NCBI RefSeq assembly: GCF_005860775.1
Contig: NZ_VCHQ01000027.1
Span: 1-64,000 of the forward strand
DNA length: 64,000 nt
Direction: 5' to 3'
From: Klebsiella indica
GTDB lineage: Bacteria > Pseudomonadota > Gammaproteobacteria > Enterobacterales > Enterobacteriaceae
The notes beneath the pieces were generated by a model. It saw only the letters and a program-made list of their open reading frames with translations, was not told where the DNA came from and did not search any database. The translations under genes were made by a program, and so were the position numbers. Shown piece after piece: positions 1 through 12,636 of this stretch (its first letter is position 1; the number at the start of each line of letters is the position of its first letter).

Positions 1-23
1 ACGCTACTCGTCCCATCCCTGGG

Positions 24-97
24 ACTCGCCCTTCCAGGGCCAGCGCAAGCGCTGTTCAAAATTGCTCCCGGCAATTTTGTCCCTGTCTCGACCCGCC
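24..97. repeat. Dispersed hairpin repeat, copy 1
   Basis: Carries the block GGCCAGCGCaAGCGCTGTT followed by a hairpin (CAAAATTGC 57-65 pairing with GCAATTTTG 71-79) and then TTGTCCCTGTCTCGA. The same order of blocks with a different but still paired stem occurs at 25951-26020 and 38133-38220. A further perfect 9-bp hairpin follows at 100-122 (CTGGCCGCC/GGCGGCCAG). The copy may begin before the window. Role unknown; it lies in an intergenic region. Confidence 0.6.
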
Positions 98-437
98 CTC
101 TGGCCGCCGTCCTGGCGGCCAGTCCTGGATGCGCGCCTGCGTTCTCGCCAGGTTTCCTTGATGCGCCCAACCCCCATGCGGTGAGTCCGTTATTCGTCAG
201 TGGCTTTTCAGAGGCTGAAAGTCATAAAAAAGTTATATCCTTTATATTTCATTCAGCCCGTATCAGCTCAGTAAGCGAATAAACCGAATCAGATTTTCGT
301 TTAAACCACCGATAATGCGATTGCCGTTGGCCAATGAAACGGACGACAACGCCGATGACTCAATTTAAATGACAGTCTCTGACTGACGATTCAGTAATAT
401 GTTTCACACACGGTTCGTCTGTTAGCGGTCTTCTTCC
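98..437. other. Intergenic region without recognised gene
   Basis: Apart from the hairpin at 100-122 I see no coding frame with a plausible start and no promoter I would defend. From about 220 the sequence becomes AT-rich. The only neighbour seen is the 3' end of the sugar isomerase gene on the minus strand. Confidence 0.4.
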
Positions 438-1262
438 TTATGCCGTGTATTCAATTAAGCTTTGGTAATTATCTTTACCAATCTGATATAAATCATCCTC
501 CCAGTGCGTGGGACTCAATTGCTCTGGCGCCCATACGCCGTTGTAGCCGGTAGCTTTAACAGCCTTAATCCATGCGGCAATATCCACATCGCCTTCGCCT
601 GGCTGGTAGTCGCGTTGCACCCACTCGTCCCAGGCTTCACCTGGCTTCGCGGCGCGTCCGTCGCAGAAATGAACGCCATAAATAAGATTTACGTCCATGT
701 TGGCCACTTCATCTGGGGTCGTACCGCCGCCGGCATGCAGGTGCCAGAAGTCAATGACCAGGCCAATATTGTCGCGGCCAACACGTTTAATAATCTCCAG
801 CGCCTGGCGCAGCGTATTGAAACGAGTGAAAGCAACAATCTCAATCTGGTATTTGACACCGTATTGTTTACCAATATCCGCAATATCACGAATGTTCCTG
901 ACCAGGATATCGTTACGTTCATCCTCGCTGAGATGATCCAGTTCGGTCAGCGCCATAATCTGCACTACCGGGCATTTCAGTTCCTGAGCGGCATGGCTAA
1001 TTTTTTCGGCCTCCCTCAGCATCTCTTCCCGTTCACCGGGCTGATACCGCCCGATGCGTTTCAGGGCATTAATGCAACTGACTTCAATGTCATAGTGCTG
1101 CATCAAATGTCGGTATGCCTCGAATGTCCCGCCATTATCGAGGTAACGAAAAAGATGTTCCGGCAGGATCTCCAGCGCATCGAATCCGCTCTCTTTTGCA
1201 ATGCTTAGCTGGGTGACGGCATTGCTGTACCATACTGAGACACCATGTAGTGCTGTTTTCAT
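438..1262 (-). CDS. Sugar phosphate isomerase/epimerase (xylose isomerase-like TIM barrel)
   Basis: A 274-residue protein of the AP-endonuclease-2/xylose isomerase-like TIM-barrel fold. Likely metal-site elements can be seen in order: an IEIV strand near residue 140, a DFWHLHAGG block near 170, HFCDG near 198 and a late APEQLSP segment near 243. Proteins of this family isomerise, epimerise or dehydrate sugars, inositols or keto-sugars in the cytoplasm; the substrate here cannot be told. It stands alone: no transporter or kinase adjoins it in the window. In E. coli K-12 I remember no such gene beside argG, so it is probably an accessory insertion. Start ATG at 1262; the region just upstream is AT-rich, with AGGAAA a few bases before the start. 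Confidence 0.75.
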   Translation of the reverse strand: MKTALHGVSVWYSNAVTQLSIAKESGFDALEILPEHLFRYLDNGGTFEAYRHLMQHYDIEVSCINALKRIGRYQPGEREEMLREAEKISHAAQELKCPVVQIMALTELDHLSEDERNDILVRNIRDIADIGKQYGVKYQIEIVAFTRFNTLRQALEIIKRVGRDNIGLVIDFWHLHAGGGTTPDEVANMDVNLIYGVHFCDGRAAKPGEAWDEWVQRDYQPGEGDVDIAAWIKAVKATGYNGVWAPEQLSPTHWEDDLYQIGKDNYQSLIEYTA

Positions 1263-1598
1263 TTTTTTTCCTAAAATTCAGTTTGTTAATTTTAAACTCT
1301 CTAGTGAGATTTAACCGATCTAATGCTCAGGAACCACGAACAGCGAGGACAAAATCTTGCATTGATTTTGAAATATTTAATTCATTATATATATTAATGA
1401 AATTTAAATTCCTTTAGATTGATCACATCGTCAATAAACGATGGGCTGCACATGTTGTCTGTGATGACTATGTGTAAAAATTACTTTTAATTCAAATGTT
1501 TATGTTTGTTTGATCTGCGTTGAGGCGGGGAGAGGAAGGTCAGGTAATCGCGTTGAGTGGTAATCGGCAAAATCGCTCATGCAATCTGTTTTTGCCGT
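1263..1598. other. Spacer between isomerase gene and argG terminator
   Basis: AT-rich sequence, notably 1370-1410, that must hold the promoter of the minus-strand isomerase gene. I see no certain operator and no convincing gene. Confidence 0.4.
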
Positions 1599-1630
1599 AA
1601 AAGAAAACCCTCACGTTTTTACGCGAGGGT
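1599..1630 (-). terminator. Rho-independent terminator of argG
   Basis: Read on the minus strand, ACCCTCGCGT and ACGTGAGGGT form a stem around an AAAA loop (1607-1630), followed by TTTTCTTTT. It lies about 45 bases beyond the argG stop codon. Confidence 0.85.
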
Positions 1631-1674
1631 CACAATCCGCGGTCGCTTACGCGGCCTGCGATTTATTCGGAGCG

Positions 1675-3057
<1,383 letters not shown>

Positions 3058-3070
3058 TCAACAATCTTTA

Positions 3071-3088
3071 TTGCATTTTTATGCATTA
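3071..3088. promoter_or_regulatory. ArgR box upstream of argG
   Basis: TTGCATTTTTATGCATTA is an 18-bp near-palindrome that fits the ARG box (TGNAT, A/T core, ATNCA). A weaker second half-match follows at about 3091-3108, at the spacing ArgR hexamers use. Expected to repress argG when arginine is plentiful. Confidence 0.7.
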
Positions 3089-3281
3089 ATTGTGAGTTTT
3101 CATTTAATCATTTTTTGCTGGCAACAGGAAGAGGAGGATGATCTTTTTGCTAAAAATCCCCTGAGATACCCGCGTGACTGAAACCTGCGCTGTGAAATTC
3201 ATGTTGACAAAATATATGCTGTATCAATACAATACACCACGATTTTATGTCCCGTCTCTCGGTACCAAATCCCAGCAGTAT

Positions 3282-3310
3282 TTGCGTTTTTTGCTCAAAA
3301 CGAGTAGAAT
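3282..3310 (+). promoter_or_regulatory. Promoter of metY-rimP operon
   Basis: TTGCGT (3282-3287), a 17-base spacer and TAGAAT (3305-3310) place transcription start about 12-14 bases before the tRNA. A second possible promoter with TTGACA (3204-3209) and TACAAT (3228-3233), 18 apart, lies upstream. Confidence 0.65.
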
Positions 3311-3329
3311 GCGCCACGTTTGTTTCAGG

Positions 3330-3406
<77 letters not shown>

Positions 3407-3531
3407 CTTTCCCATTAAGTACTTTTTCAAATATACTGTGAGGACCGGGTCCTTCGTAGCCGAATTTGAAAGAATTCTTCTGGAAAGTGTTCCAGATCGC
3501 GACTGCGATCTCAGGGTTCAGTTATCTAAAG

Positions 3532-3553
3532 CCCCGATTTATCGGGGTTTTTT
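3532..3553 (+). terminator. Terminator between metY and rimP
   Basis: CCCCGA-TTTA-TCGGGG followed by six T. In E. coli such leader terminators make nusA operon readthrough depend on antitermination and give NusA autoregulation; here only the hairpin is seen. Confidence 0.85.
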
Positions 3554-3612
3554 GTTATCTGACTGCAGAATAACTGGGCTATACGCCCTTTTTTTATGTC
3601 TTGGGGGTGGGT

Positions 3613-4065
3613 TTGTCCACATTAGAGCAAAAATTGACAGAGATGCTCACTGCGCCAGTTGAAGCGCTTGGCTTTGAGCTGGTCGGCATCGAATTTATTC
3701 GCGGTCGCACATCCACACTGCGCATCTATATTGATAGTGAAGATGGCATCAATGTTGATGATTGTGCTGATGTGAGCCACCAGGTCAGTGCTGTCATGGA
3801 TGTCGAAGATCCGATTACCGTCGCTTATAACCTGGAGGTGTCTTCGCCTGGTCTTGACCGTCCTATGTTTACCGCAGAGCACTATACGCGTTTTATCGGT
3901 GAGGAAGTGTCGCTGGTTCTGCGTATGGCGGTACAAAATCGACGCAAATGGCAGGGCATTATCAAAGCGGTAGACGGTGAGATGATCACGGTAACCGTCG
4001 AAGACAAAGATGAAGTGTTCGCGCTGAGTAACATCCAGAAGGCGAACCTGGTTCCCCACTTTTAA
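3613..4065 (+). CDS. rimP: Ribosome maturation factor RimP
   Basis: Needed for maturation of the 30S subunit. 150 residues, the same as E. coli, with the RimP N domain (about 1-85, [12 protein letters not shown]) and an Sm-like C domain (about 86-150, [17 protein letters not shown]). I chose the TTG at 3613 (protein M-S-T-L-E-Q) because it matches the E. coli start and has GGGGGTGG just upstream; in-frame GTG 3607 or TTG 3601 would add only a few residues. It is the first protein gene of the operon, 27 bases before nusA. Confidence 0.95.
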   Translation: MSTLEQKLTEMLTAPVEALGFELVGIEFIRGRTSTLRIYIDSEDGINVDDCADVSHQVSAVMDVEDPITVAYNLEVSSPGLDRPMFTAEHYTRFIGEEVSLVLRMAVQNRRKWQGIIKAVDGEMITVTVEDKDEVFALSNIQKANLVPHF

Positions 4066-4092
4066 CAGTCTGGATTGAGGTGAAAGGCCCCG

Positions 4093-5580
4093 ATGAACAA
4101 AGAAATTTTGGCTGTTGTTGAAGCCGTTTCCAACGAAAAGGCGCTGCCGCGTGAGAAGATTTTCGAAGCGTTGGAAAGTGCGCTGGCAACGGCTACCAAG
4201 AAAAAATACGAGCAAGAAATCGACGTTCGCGTAGAGATCGATCGTAAGAGCGGTGATTTTGACACCTTCCGTCGCTGGCTGGTCGTTGAAGAAGTCACTC
4301 AACCGACGCGTGAAATCACGCTGGAAGCTGCGCGCTTCGAAGACGAAAGCATGAATCCTGGCGATTACGTTGAAGACCAGATTGAATCTGTCACCTTTGA
4401 CCGTATCACGACCCAGACGGCGAAACAGGTTATCGTACAAAAAGTACGTGAAGCCGAGCGCGCCATGGTCGTTGATCAATTCCGCGAGCACGAAGGCGAA
4501 ATTATCACTGGCGTGGTGAAGAAAGTGAACCGCGACAACATTACCCTGGATCTTGGTAACAATGCGGAAGCCGTTATTCTGCGCGAAGATATGCTGCCGC
4601 GTGAAAACTTCCGTCCTGGCGATCGCATTCGTGGTGTACTGTATGCCGTTCGTCCGGAAGCGCGTGGTGCTCAACTGTTCGTGACGCGCTCTAAACCGGA
4701 AATGCTGGTTGAACTGTTCCGTATTGAAGTACCGGAAATTGGCGAAGAAGTTATCGAAATTAAAGCGGCGGCTCGCGATCCGGGCTCCCGTGCCAAAATC
4801 GCCGTGAAAACCAATGACAAGCGCATTGACCCGGTTGGCGCATGCGTCGGTATGCGCGGCGCGCGCGTGCAGGCCGTCTCTACTGAACTGGGCGGCGAGC
4901 GTATTGATATCGTTCTTTGGGATGATAACCCGGCGCAGTTCGTGATTAACGCCATGGCGCCGGCTGATGTCGCGTCTATCGTAGTGGATGAAGACAAACA
5001 CACGATGGATATTGCGGTAGAAGCGGGCAACCTGGCGCAGGCGATTGGTCGTAACGGTCAGAACGTGCGTCTGGCTTCGCAACTGAGCGGCTGGGAACTC
5101 AACGTCATGACCGTGGACGATCTACAGGCTAAGCATCAGGCTGAAGCCCATGCTGCTATCGATACGTTTACTAAGTATCTTGATATTGATGAAGATTTCG
5201 CCACACTGCTGGTTGAGGAAGGTTTCGCGACGCTGGAAGAACTGGCCTATGTGCCAATGAAAGAGCTGCTGGAAATTGACGGTCTGGATGAAGCCACCGT
5301 TGAAGCACTTCGTGAGCGTGCGAAAAACGCGCTGACCACGCTGGCGCTGGCCAAAGAAGAAAGCCTGGGGGACAGCAAACCTGCTGATGATCTGTTGAAT
5401 CTGCAGGGTATGGATCGCACTCTGGCATTCGCTCTGGCTGCCCGTGGTGTTTGTACGCTGGAAGATCTCGCCGAGCAGGGCATTGATGAGCTGGCTGATA
5501 TCGAAGGCTTGACCGACGAGAAAGCCGGAGAACTGATCATGGCCGCGCGAAATATTTGTTGGTTCGGCGACGAAGCGTAA
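4093..5580 (+). CDS. nusA: Transcription termination/antitermination factor NusA
   Basis: Binds RNA polymerase near the RNA exit channel, promotes pausing and intrinsic termination, and acts in rRNA antitermination. 495 residues as in E. coli: N-terminal polymerase-binding domain (1-130), S1 domain (about 135-200, [21 protein letters not shown]), two KH domains (about 230-345), and two acidic repeats at the C-terminus (about 365-495), ending in the FGDEA tail. Start ATG with GAGGTGAAAG upstream. Lies 24 bases before infB. Confidence 0.98.
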   Translation: MNKEILAVVEAVSNEKALPREKIFEALESALATATKKKYEQEIDVRVEIDRKSGDFDTFRRWLVVEEVTQPTREITLEAARFEDESMNPGDYVEDQIESVTFDRITTQTAKQVIVQKVREAERAMVVDQFREHEGEIITGVVKKVNRDNITLDLGNNAEAVILREDMLPRENFRPGDRIRGVLYAVRPEARGAQLFVTRSKPEMLVELFRIEVPEIGEEVIEIKAAARDPGSRAKIAVKTNDKRIDPVGACVGMRGARVQAVSTELGGERIDIVLWDDNPAQFVINAMAPADVASIVVDEDKHTMDIAVEAGNLAQAIGRNGQNVRLASQLSGWELNVMTVDDLQAKHQAEAHAAIDTFTKYLDIDEDFATLLVEEGFATLEELAYVPMKELLEIDGLDEATVEALRERAKNALTTLALAKEESLGDSKPADDLLNLQGMDRTLAFALAARGVCTLEDLAEQGIDELADIEGLTDEKAGELIMAARNICWFGDEA

Positions 5581-5604
5581 TAAACTGTAGCAGGAAGGAA
5601 CAGC

Positions 5605-8295
5605 ATGACAGATGTGACTATTAAAGCGCTGGCCTCGGAGATTCAGACCTCTGTGGATCGCCTGATACAGCAATTTGCTGATGCAGGGATCCGCAAATCG
5701 GCTGATGATTCTGTGACCGCGCAAGAGAAGCAAACCTTGTTGACGCATCTGAACCGTGAACACGGCTCAGGGCCCGACAAGTTGACGCTGCAGCGTAAAA
5801 CACGCAGCACGTTAAATATTCCAGGTACCGGTGGGAAGAGTAAATCGGTACAAATCGAAGTCCGCAAGAAACGCACTTTTGTGAAACGCGATCCGCAAGA
5901 GGCCGAACGCCTCGCTGCGGAAGAGCAGGCGCAGCGTGAAGCGGCAGAGCAGGCGCAACGTGAGGCAGAAGAAGCAGCCAAACGCGAAGCGCAATTAAAA
6001 GCTGAACGTGAGGCCGCAGAACAAGCTAAACGTGAACTCGCTGAAAAAGCGAAACGTGAAGCCGCGGAAAAAAACAAAGTGAGCAATCAACAAACTGACG
6101 ATATGACCAAAACCGCCCAGGCTGAAAAGCTCCGCCGCGAGAAAGAAGCAGCAGAACTGAAGCGTAAAGCGGAAGAAGAAGCGCGCCGTAAACTTGAAGA
6201 AGAAGCGCGTCGCGTCGCGGAAGAAGCACGCCGTATGGCTCAAGAAAATGAAAAAAACTGGACTGAATCATCAGAAGCTCCAGAAGAAACCGCCGATTAT
6301 CATGTAACGACCTCTCAGCATGCGCGCCAGGCAGAGGATGATAACGATCGTGAAGTTGAAGGTGGGCGTGGTCGTGGGCGTAACGCCAAAGCCGCCCGTC
6401 CGGCGAAGAAAGGCAATAAACACGCTGAATCAAAAGCCGATCGTGAAGAAGCCCGCGCGGCGATTCGCGGCGGTAAAGGCGGCAAACACCGTAAAGGTTC
6501 AGCCCTGCAGCAAGGCTTCCAGAAGCCTGCTCAGGTCGTTAACCGCGATGTCATCATCGGTGAGACCATCACCGTGGGCGATCTGGCGAACAAGATGGCG
6601 GTCAAAGGCTCTCAGGTCATCAAAGCGATGATGAAGATGGGCGCGATGGCGACCATCAACCAGGTTATCGATCAGGAAACCGCACAGCTGGTGGCCGAAG
6701 AGATGGGCCACAAAGTCATCCTGCGTCGTGAGAACGAACTGGAAGAAGCGGTAATGAGCGACCGTGATACGGGCGCTGCGGCTGAACCGCGTGCGCCGGT
6801 TGTGACCATCATGGGCCACGTTGACCACGGTAAAACCTCTCTGCTGGACTACATTCGTTCCACAAAAGTCGCTTCCGGCGAAGCAGGCGGTATTACTCAG
6901 CATATCGGTGCGTACCACGTTGAAACCGACAACGGTATGATCACCTTCCTGGATACCCCAGGCCACGCGGCATTTACCTCCATGCGTGCCCGTGGCGCGC
7001 AGGCAACGGATATCGTTGTTCTGGTTGTTGCTGCTGACGACGGCGTGATGCCGCAGACCATTGAAGCTATCCAGCACGCGAAAGCGGCCGGTGTGCCGGT
7101 AGTGGTTGCAGTGAACAAAATCGATAAGCCGGAAGCCGATCCGGATCGCGTTAAGAACGAACTGTCCCAGTACGGCATCCTGCCGGAAGAGTGGGGCGGC
7201 GAGAGCCAGTTCGTCCACGTATCGGCGAAAGCGGGTACCGGTATTGATGACCTGCTGGACGCCATTCTGTTGCAGGCTGAAGTCCTGGAGCTGAAAGCGG
7301 TGCGTAAAGGTATGGCGAGCGGCGCGGTTATCGAATCCTTCCTCGACAAAGGTCGCGGTCCGGTTGCGACTGTTCTGGTTCGCGAAGGTACTCTGCATAA
7401 GGGCGATATCGTTCTGTGTGGCTTCGAATATGGTCGCGTTCGTGCGATGCGTAACGAGCTGGGTCAGGAAGTGCTGGAAGCGGGTCCGTCCATTCCGGTG
7501 GAAATCCTTGGCCTGTCCGGTGTGCCGGCTGCCGGTGATGAAGTGACCGTCGTTCGCGACGAGAAAAAAGCCCGTGAAGTTGCGCTGTATCGTCAGGGCA
7601 AATTCCGTGAAGTCAAACTGGCGCGTCAGCAGAAATCTAAACTTGAGAACATGTTCGCTAATATGACCGAAGGCGAAGTTCATGAAGTGAACATCGTACT
7701 CAAAGCGGACGTTCAGGGGTCTGTGGAAGCGATCTCCGACTCCTTACTGAAACTCTCTACCGACGAAGTGAAAGTAAAGATCATCGGTTCCGGCGTAGGT
7801 GGTATCACCGAAACCGACGCAACCCTGGCTGCGGCATCCAACGCGATCCTGGTTGGCTTCAACGTGCGTGCCGATGCCTCTGCGCGTAAAGTGATTGAAG
7901 CGGAAAGTCTGGATCTGCGCTATTACTCCGTCATTTATAACCTGATCGACGAAGTGAAGGCGGCAATGAGCGGCATGCTGTCTCCGGAACTGAAACAGCA
8001 GATCATCGGCCTGGCTGAAGTTCGTGATGTCTTCAAATCGCCGAAATTTGGTGCTATCGCAGGCTGCATGGTTACCGAAGGTGTGGTTAAACGCCATAAC
8101 CCGATCCGCGTTCTGCGTGACAACGTTGTGATTTATGAAGGTGAGCTGGAGTCCCTGCGCCGCTTCAAAGATGACGTTAACGAAGTCCGTAACGGCATGG
8201 AGTGTGGTATCGGCGTTAAGAACTACAACGATGTCCGCGCTGGCGATATGATCGAAGTCTTCGAAATTATCGAGATCCAACGTACCATCGATTAA
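5605..8295 (+). CDS. infB: Translation initiation factor IF-2
   Basis: GTPase that brings fMet-tRNA to the 30S subunit and promotes subunit joining. 896 residues, a few more than E. coli. Order: N-terminal fold (1-50), long charged Ala/Glu/Lys/Arg-rich coiled region (about 95-215), IF2-N domain (about 315-390), G domain with GHVDHGKT near 403, DTPGH near 450 and NKID near 505, then domains II, III and IV. In-frame internal starts are kept: GTG at 6079 (codon 159) and ATG at 6103 (codon 167), matching the sites that give IF2-beta and IF2-gamma in E. coli. Ribosome site AGGAAGGA precedes the ATG. Confidence 0.98.
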   Translation: MTDVTIKALASEIQTSVDRLIQQFADAGIRKSADDSVTAQEKQTLLTHLNREHGSGPDKLTLQRKTRSTLNIPGTGGKSKSVQIEVRKKRTFVKRDPQEAERLAAEEQAQREAAEQAQREAEEAAKREAQLKAEREAAEQAKRELAEKAKREAAEKNKVSNQQTDDMTKTAQAEKLRREKEAAELKRKAEEEARRKLEEEARRVAEEARRMAQENEKNWTESSEAPEETADYHVTTSQHARQAEDDNDREVEGGRGRGRNAKAARPAKKGNKHAESKADREEARAAIRGGKGGKHRKGSALQQGFQKPAQVVNRDVIIGETITVGDLANKMAVKGSQVIKAMMKMGAMATINQVIDQETAQLVAEEMGHKVILRRENELEEAVMSDRDTGAAAEPRAPVVTIMGHVDHGKTSLLDYIRSTKVASGEAGGITQHIGAYHVETDNGMITFLDTPGHAAFTSMRARGAQATDIVVLVVAADDGVMPQTIEAIQHAKAAGVPVVVAVNKIDKPEADPDRVKNELSQYGILPEEWGGESQFVHVSAKAGTGIDDLLDAILLQAEVLELKAVRKGMASGAVIESFLDKGRGPVATVLVREGTLHKGDIVLCGFEYGRVRAMRNELGQEVLEAGPSIPVEILGLSGVPAAGDEVTVVRDEKKAREVALYRQGKFREVKLARQQKSKLENMFANMTEGEVHEVNIVLKADVQGSVEAISDSLLKLSTDEVKVKIIGSGVGGITETDATLAAASNAILVGFNVRADASARKVIEAESLDLRYYSVIYNLIDEVKAAMSGMLSPELKQQIIGLAEVRDVFKSPKFGAIAGCMVTEGVVKRHNPIRVLRDNVVIYEGELESLRRFKDDVNEVRNGMECGIGVKNYNDVRAGDMIEVFEIIEIQRTID

Positions 8296-8346
8296 TTGCC
8301 TGGTAGACTGGGGAAGCGCAGCGCCACCCGGTAATACAAAATTAAA

Positions 8347-8370
8347 GGGGGCCGCGTGGCCCCCTTATTT
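8347..8370 (+). terminator. Hairpin between infB and rbfA
   Basis: GGGGGCC-GCGT-GGCCCCC followed by TTATTTGT. The short T-rich tail suggests a partial terminator or a processing hairpin that lowers expression of the genes downstream; rbfA begins 23 bases later. Confidence 0.65.
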
Positions 8371-8386
8371 GTCTGGAGAATTTATT

Positions 8387-8788
8387 ATGGCGAAAGAATT
8401 TGGTCGCCCGCAGCGCGTGGCTCAGGAGATGCAAAAAGAGATCGCCATCATCCTGCAGCGCGAAATTAAAGACCCGCGTCTGGGAATGATGACCACCGTT
8501 TCCGGTGTTGAAATGTCGCGCGACCTGGCCTATGCCAAAGTGTATGTGACTTTTCTGAACGATAACGATGAAGCCGCGGTGAAAGCGGGCATCAAGGCAT
8601 TACAGGAAGCATCTGGTTTTATCCGTTCGCTGTTGGGCAAAGCGATGCGCCTGCGCATCGTACCGGAACTGACGTTCTTCTACGATAACTCACTGGTTGA
8701 AGGGATGCGTATGTCGAACCTGGTGACCAGCGTGGTGAAACATGATGATGAGCGTCGCGTGAATCCGGACGACAGCAAGGAGGAGTGA
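8387..8788 (+). CDS. rbfA: 30S ribosome-binding factor RbfA
   Basis: Small KH-fold protein that binds the 30S subunit during late 16S processing and is important in the cold. 133 residues as in E. coli, beginning [11 protein letters not shown]; the longer in-frame extension to 8369 lies inside the upstream hairpin region and is not used. GGAG precedes the ATG. The stop TGA overlaps the truB ATG, so truB translation is probably coupled. Confidence 0.96.
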   Translation: MAKEFGRPQRVAQEMQKEIAIILQREIKDPRLGMMTTVSGVEMSRDLAYAKVYVTFLNDNDEAAVKAGIKALQEASGFIRSLLGKAMRLRIVPELTFFYDNSLVEGMRMSNLVTSVVKHDDERRVNPDDSKEE

Positions 8789-9732
8789 TGAGCCGTCCTC
8801 GTCGTCGCGGTCGCGATGTTCACGGCGTTCTGTTGCTGGATAAACCCCAAGATGCATCCAGCAACGACGTGCTACAGAAAGTTAAACGTATCTATAACGC
8901 TAACCGGGCAGGGCACACCGGTGCGCTGGATCCGCTGGCGACGGGCATGTTGCCGATTTGCCTGGGAGAAGCGACGAAGTTTTCTCAGTATCTGCTGGAT
9001 TCAGACAAGCGCTACCGGGTGATCGCCAAACTTGGCCAGCGTACCGATACTTCTGATGCCGACGGGCACGTGGTGGAGGAGCGTCCTCTGGCCTTTAGCG
9101 CGGAGCAACTGGCCGCGGCGTTAGATAGCTTTCGCGGGGAAACCCAACAGGTGCCGTCGATGTATTCGGCACTGAAATACCAGGGGAAAAAGCTGTACGA
9201 ATATGCCCGTCAGGGGATTGAAGTGCCGCGGGAAGCCCGGCCGATTACGGTCTACGAGTTGTTGTTTATCCGCCATGAAGGCGATGAGCTTGAACTGGAA
9301 ATTCACTGTTCTAAGGGCACCTATATTCGTACGATTATCGATGACTTAGGTGAGAAACTGGGATGTGGAGCGCATGTTATTTTCCTGCGCCGTCTGGCGG
9401 TCAGTAAGTATCCCGTTGAACGGATGGTGACGCTGGAACAACTGCAGGCGCTGGTTGAGCAAGCCAGTGTGCTGGATATCCCGGCTGCGCAGTTGCTGGA
9501 TCCATTACTGATGCCTATGGATAGTCCGGCGGCGGATTATCCACTGATTAATATTCCGCAAACCTCGGCTGTTTACTTTAAGAATGGTAACCCGGTTCGC
9601 ACCTCGGGGGCGCCGCTACAGGGGCTGGTTCGTGTCACTGAGGGGGAAGAAGGTAAGTTTCTGGGTATGGGGGAAATTGATGACGAAGGCCGTGTGGCCC
9701 CTCGTCGTCTGGTGGTTGAATACCCGCTATGA
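8788..9732 (+). CDS. truB: tRNA pseudouridine-55 synthase
   Basis: Makes pseudouridine 55 in the T loop of tRNAs and also acts as a tRNA chaperone. 314 residues as in E. coli. The catalytic aspartate is D48 in GALDPLATG; the C-terminal part (about 250-314) is the TruB C-terminal/PUA-like domain. Start ATG 8788 is preceded by AAGGAGG inside the rbfA end; a GTG one codon upstream is possible but less likely. Confidence 0.97.
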   Translation: MSRPRRRGRDVHGVLLLDKPQDASSNDVLQKVKRIYNANRAGHTGALDPLATGMLPICLGEATKFSQYLLDSDKRYRVIAKLGQRTDTSDADGHVVEERPLAFSAEQLAAALDSFRGETQQVPSMYSALKYQGKKLYEYARQGIEVPREARPITVYELLFIRHEGDELELEIHCSKGTYIRTIIDDLGEKLGCGAHVIFLRRLAVSKYPVERMVTLEQLQALVEQASVLDIPAAQLLDPLLMPMDSPAADYPLINIPQTSAVYFKNGNPVRTSGAPLQGLVRVTEGEEGKFLGMGEIDDEGRVAPRRLVVEYPL

Positions 9733-9741
9733 GTGCTTTTC

Positions 9742-9770
9742 TTGCGATAAAAGGCCGCTGCGAGTAGAAT
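9742..9770 (+). promoter_or_regulatory. Promoter of rpsO-pnp
   Basis: TTGCGA (9742-9747), 17-base spacer, TAGAAT (9765-9770). It lies just past the truB stop and gives rpsO its own strong promoter with a leader of about 100 bases, which in E. coli folds into the pseudoknot used for S15 autoregulation. Confidence 0.7.
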
Positions 9771-9864
9771 ATTGCCGCTTAATGCCCGCTAAAGTGTTGC
9801 AACATTTTCGGGTGTTATATCAGGGGTTGCTGAATTAGAGATCGGCACCCTTTCTTTCTTTTAA

Positions 9865-10149
<285 letters not shown>

Positions 10150-10169
10150 TTCTGCGAGTTTCAGAAGAA

Positions 10170-10191
10170 GGGGCCTCACGGCCCCTTTTTT
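10170..10191 (+). terminator. Terminator after rpsO
   Basis: GGGGCC-TCAC-GGCCCC followed by six T. In E. coli this terminator is partly read through into pnp. Confidence 0.9.
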
Positions 10192-10390
10192 CGACCGGGC
10201 GGCAGCAATTCACTAAAAACTCATGTATTGTTGCTATTAATGATCTTCGTGCAGAGGTTCGCGCGGCTAATGAGAGGCTTGATTCGCAGGGGCGGGTTAG
10301 GGTTGTCATTAGTCGCGAGGATGCAGAAGATCGGGTCATCAGATGTCATATCATGGATATGACATCATCTATAGATATAAGGACAGAATT
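10192..10390 (+). promoter_or_regulatory. pnp leader region
   Basis: 199 bases between the rpsO terminator and pnp. In E. coli the pnp leader forms a long hairpin cut by RNase III, after which PNPase degrades the small arm and represses its own translation, and the small RNA SraG is encoded in this spacer. Here ATGTCATATCATGGATATGACAT forms a near-perfect stem (about 10342-10364), placed as the RNase III hairpin would be. I cannot delimit an SraG homologue. Confidence 0.55.
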
Positions 10391-12529
10391 TTGCTTAATC
10401 CGATCGTTCGTAAATTCCAGTACGGCCAACATACCGTAACGCTGGAAACCGGCATGATGGCGCGCCAGGCAACGGCCGCCGTTATGGTTAGCATGGATGA
10501 CACTGCGGTATTCGTTACCGTTGTTGGTCAGAAAAAAGCGAAGCCAGGCCAGGATTTCTTCCCACTGACTGTTAACTATCAAGAACGTACTTACGCGGCA
10601 GGTAAAATCCCGGGGGGATTCTTCCGTCGTGAAGGCCGTCCGAGCGAAGGCGAAACCCTGATTGCGCGTCTGATTGACCGTCCGGTTCGCCCGCTGTTCC
10701 CGGAAGGTTTCGTTAACGAAGTTCAGGTTATTGCCACCGTGGTTTCCGTTAACCCGCAGGTTAACCCGGATATCGTGTCTATGATTGGCGCTTCCGCCGC
10801 GTTGTCTCTGTCCGGTATTCCGTTTAACGGCCCAATCGGCGCCGCGCGTGTAGGTTACATCAATGACCAGTACGTGCTGAACCCAACCCAGGAAGAGCTG
10901 AAATCCAGCAAGCTGGACCTGGTTGTCGCAGGTACCGAGGCTGCTGTGTTGATGGTGGAATCTGAAGCCGCACTGCTGAGTGAAGACCAGATGCTGGGCG
11001 CAGTCGTGTTCGGCCACGAACAGCAGCAGGTGGTTATCCAGGCGATCAACGACCTGGTCAAAGAAGCCGGTAAACCGCGTTGGGACTGGCATCCGGAAGC
11101 CGTCAACGAAGCGCTGAACGCGCGCGTTGCTCAACTTGCCGAAGCGCGCCTGAGCGATGCTTACCGCATCACTGACAAACAGGAGCGTTATGCTCAGGTT
11201 GATGTGATCAAATCTGAAACCATTGCCACGCTGGTTGCTGAAGACGAAGCCCTGGACGCTAACGAACTGGGTGAAATCCTGCACGCGATCGAGAAAAACG
11301 TGGTGCGTAGCCGCGTGCTGGCTGGTGAACCGCGTATTGATGGCCGCGAAAAAGACATGATTCGTGGGCTGGACGTCCGTACCGGCGTGCTGCCGCGTAC
11401 CCACGGTTCCGCGCTATTTACCCGTGGCGAAACGCAGGCGCTGGTTACCGCGACGCTGGGAACCGCCCGCGATGCGCAGAACATCGATGAACTGATGGGC
11501 GAGCGTACTGATTCCTTCCTGTTCCACTACAACTTCCCTCCGTACTCCGTTGGTGAAACGGGAATGGTGGGTTCGCCGAAACGTCGTGAAATTGGTCACG
11601 GTCGCCTGGCTAAGCGTGGCGTACTGGCCGTTATGCCGACTATCGAAGAATTTCCGTACACCGTGCGCGTGGTTTCGGAGATTACCGAATCTAACGGTTC
11701 TTCCTCTATGGCTTCCGTCTGTGGCGCTTCTCTGGCGCTGATGGACGCGGGTGTGCCGATCAAAGCTGCTGTCGCGGGTATCGCGATGGGCCTGGTGAAA
11801 GAAGGCGACAACTTTGTCGTACTGTCTGACATTCTGGGCGATGAAGATCACCTTGGCGATATGGACTTTAAAGTCGCGGGTTCCCGTGAAGGTATCTCTG
11901 CGCTGCAGATGGATATCAAAATTGAAGGTATCACCAAAGAGATCATGCAGGTTGCGCTGAATCAGGCGAAAGGCGCGCGTCTGCATATCCTGGGTGTGAT
12001 GGAACAGGCGATCAACGCGCCGCGCGGCGATATCTCTGAATTCGCGCCGCGTATCCATACCATCAAGATCAGCCCGGACAAGATTAAAGACGTTATCGGT
12101 AAAGGCGGTTCCGTTATTCGTGCGCTGACCGAAGAAACCGGCACCACCATCGAAATCGAAGATGACGGCACCGTGAAGATTGCAGCAACCGATGGCGACA
12201 AAGCGCAGCACGCGATTCGTCGTATCGAAGAGATCACCGCTGAGATTGAAGTGGGTCGTATCTATAATGGTAAAGTGACCCGTATCGTTGACTTTGGTGC
12301 GTTTGTTGCCATTGGTGGCGGTAAAGAAGGTCTGGTTCATATTTCTCAAATTGCCGATAAGCGCGTTGAGAAGGTGACTGACTATCTGCAGATGGGCCAG
12401 GAAGTGCCGGTTAAAGTGCTGGAAGTTGACCGTCAGGGCCGCGTTCGTCTGAGCATCAAAGAAGCAACTGAACAGACTCAGCCTGCGGCTGCGCCGGAAG
12501 CGCCGGCCGCTGAGCAGCAGGGCGAGTAA
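10391..12529 (+). CDS. pnp: Polynucleotide phosphorylase
   Basis: 3'-5' phosphorolytic exoribonuclease, part of the degradosome with RNase E. About 712 residues: two RNase PH domains (about 10-230 and 310-545) around a helical domain, KH domain with IGKGG near 562 and S1 domain (about 620-690), then an Ala/Pro/Glu tail. I use the TTG at 10391 (protein M-L-N-P-I-V-R-K-F), which matches E. coli and has AAGGA upstream; the longer frame from 10343 runs through the leader hairpin. The rare TTG start fits a translationally autoregulated gene. Confidence 0.97.
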   Translation: MLNPIVRKFQYGQHTVTLETGMMARQATAAVMVSMDDTAVFVTVVGQKKAKPGQDFFPLTVNYQERTYAAGKIPGGFFRREGRPSEGETLIARLIDRPVRPLFPEGFVNEVQVIATVVSVNPQVNPDIVSMIGASAALSLSGIPFNGPIGAARVGYINDQYVLNPTQEELKSSKLDLVVAGTEAAVLMVESEAALLSEDQMLGAVVFGHEQQQVVIQAINDLVKEAGKPRWDWHPEAVNEALNARVAQLAEARLSDAYRITDKQERYAQVDVIKSETIATLVAEDEALDANELGEILHAIEKNVVRSRVLAGEPRIDGREKDMIRGLDVRTGVLPRTHGSALFTRGETQALVTATLGTARDAQNIDELMGERTDSFLFHYNFPPYSVGETGMVGSPKRREIGHGRLAKRGVLAVMPTIEEFPYTVRVVSEITESNGSSSMASVCGASLALMDAGVPIKAAVAGIAMGLVKEGDNFVVLSDILGDEDHLGDMDFKVAGSREGISALQMDIKIEGITKEIMQVALNQAKGARLHILGVMEQAINAPRGDISEFAPRIHTIKISPDKIKDVIGKGGSVIRALTEETGTTIEIEDDGTVKIAATDGDKAQHAIRRIEEITAEIEVGRIYNGKVTRIVDFGAFVAIGGGKEGLVHISQIADKRVEKVTDYLQMGQEVPVKVLEVDRQGRVRLSIKEATEQTQPAAAPEAPAAEQQGE

Positions 12530-12636
12530 GGTTGCCGTTTGCCCTCCGCATCGCGGAGGGCGTATTGCGGGCAGGATGCCGTGTTTGCAACCGGGGAACT
12601 GGACGTTCATCCAATCGTTGTCTTCGGGAGTGGGAA

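Noticed and set aside
3622-5082. Long minus-strand frame of 486 codons opposite rimP and nusA
   Set aside because: It is the antisense shadow of two strongly conserved genes; its composition (His/Phe/Asn/Arg-rich) is typical of such shadows.
12541-12561. GCCCTCCGC/GCGGAGGGC hairpin after pnp as terminator
   Set aside because: The stem is good but no T run follows and nlpI starts 75 bases on; it may be a processing hairpin, so I mention it only with nlpI.
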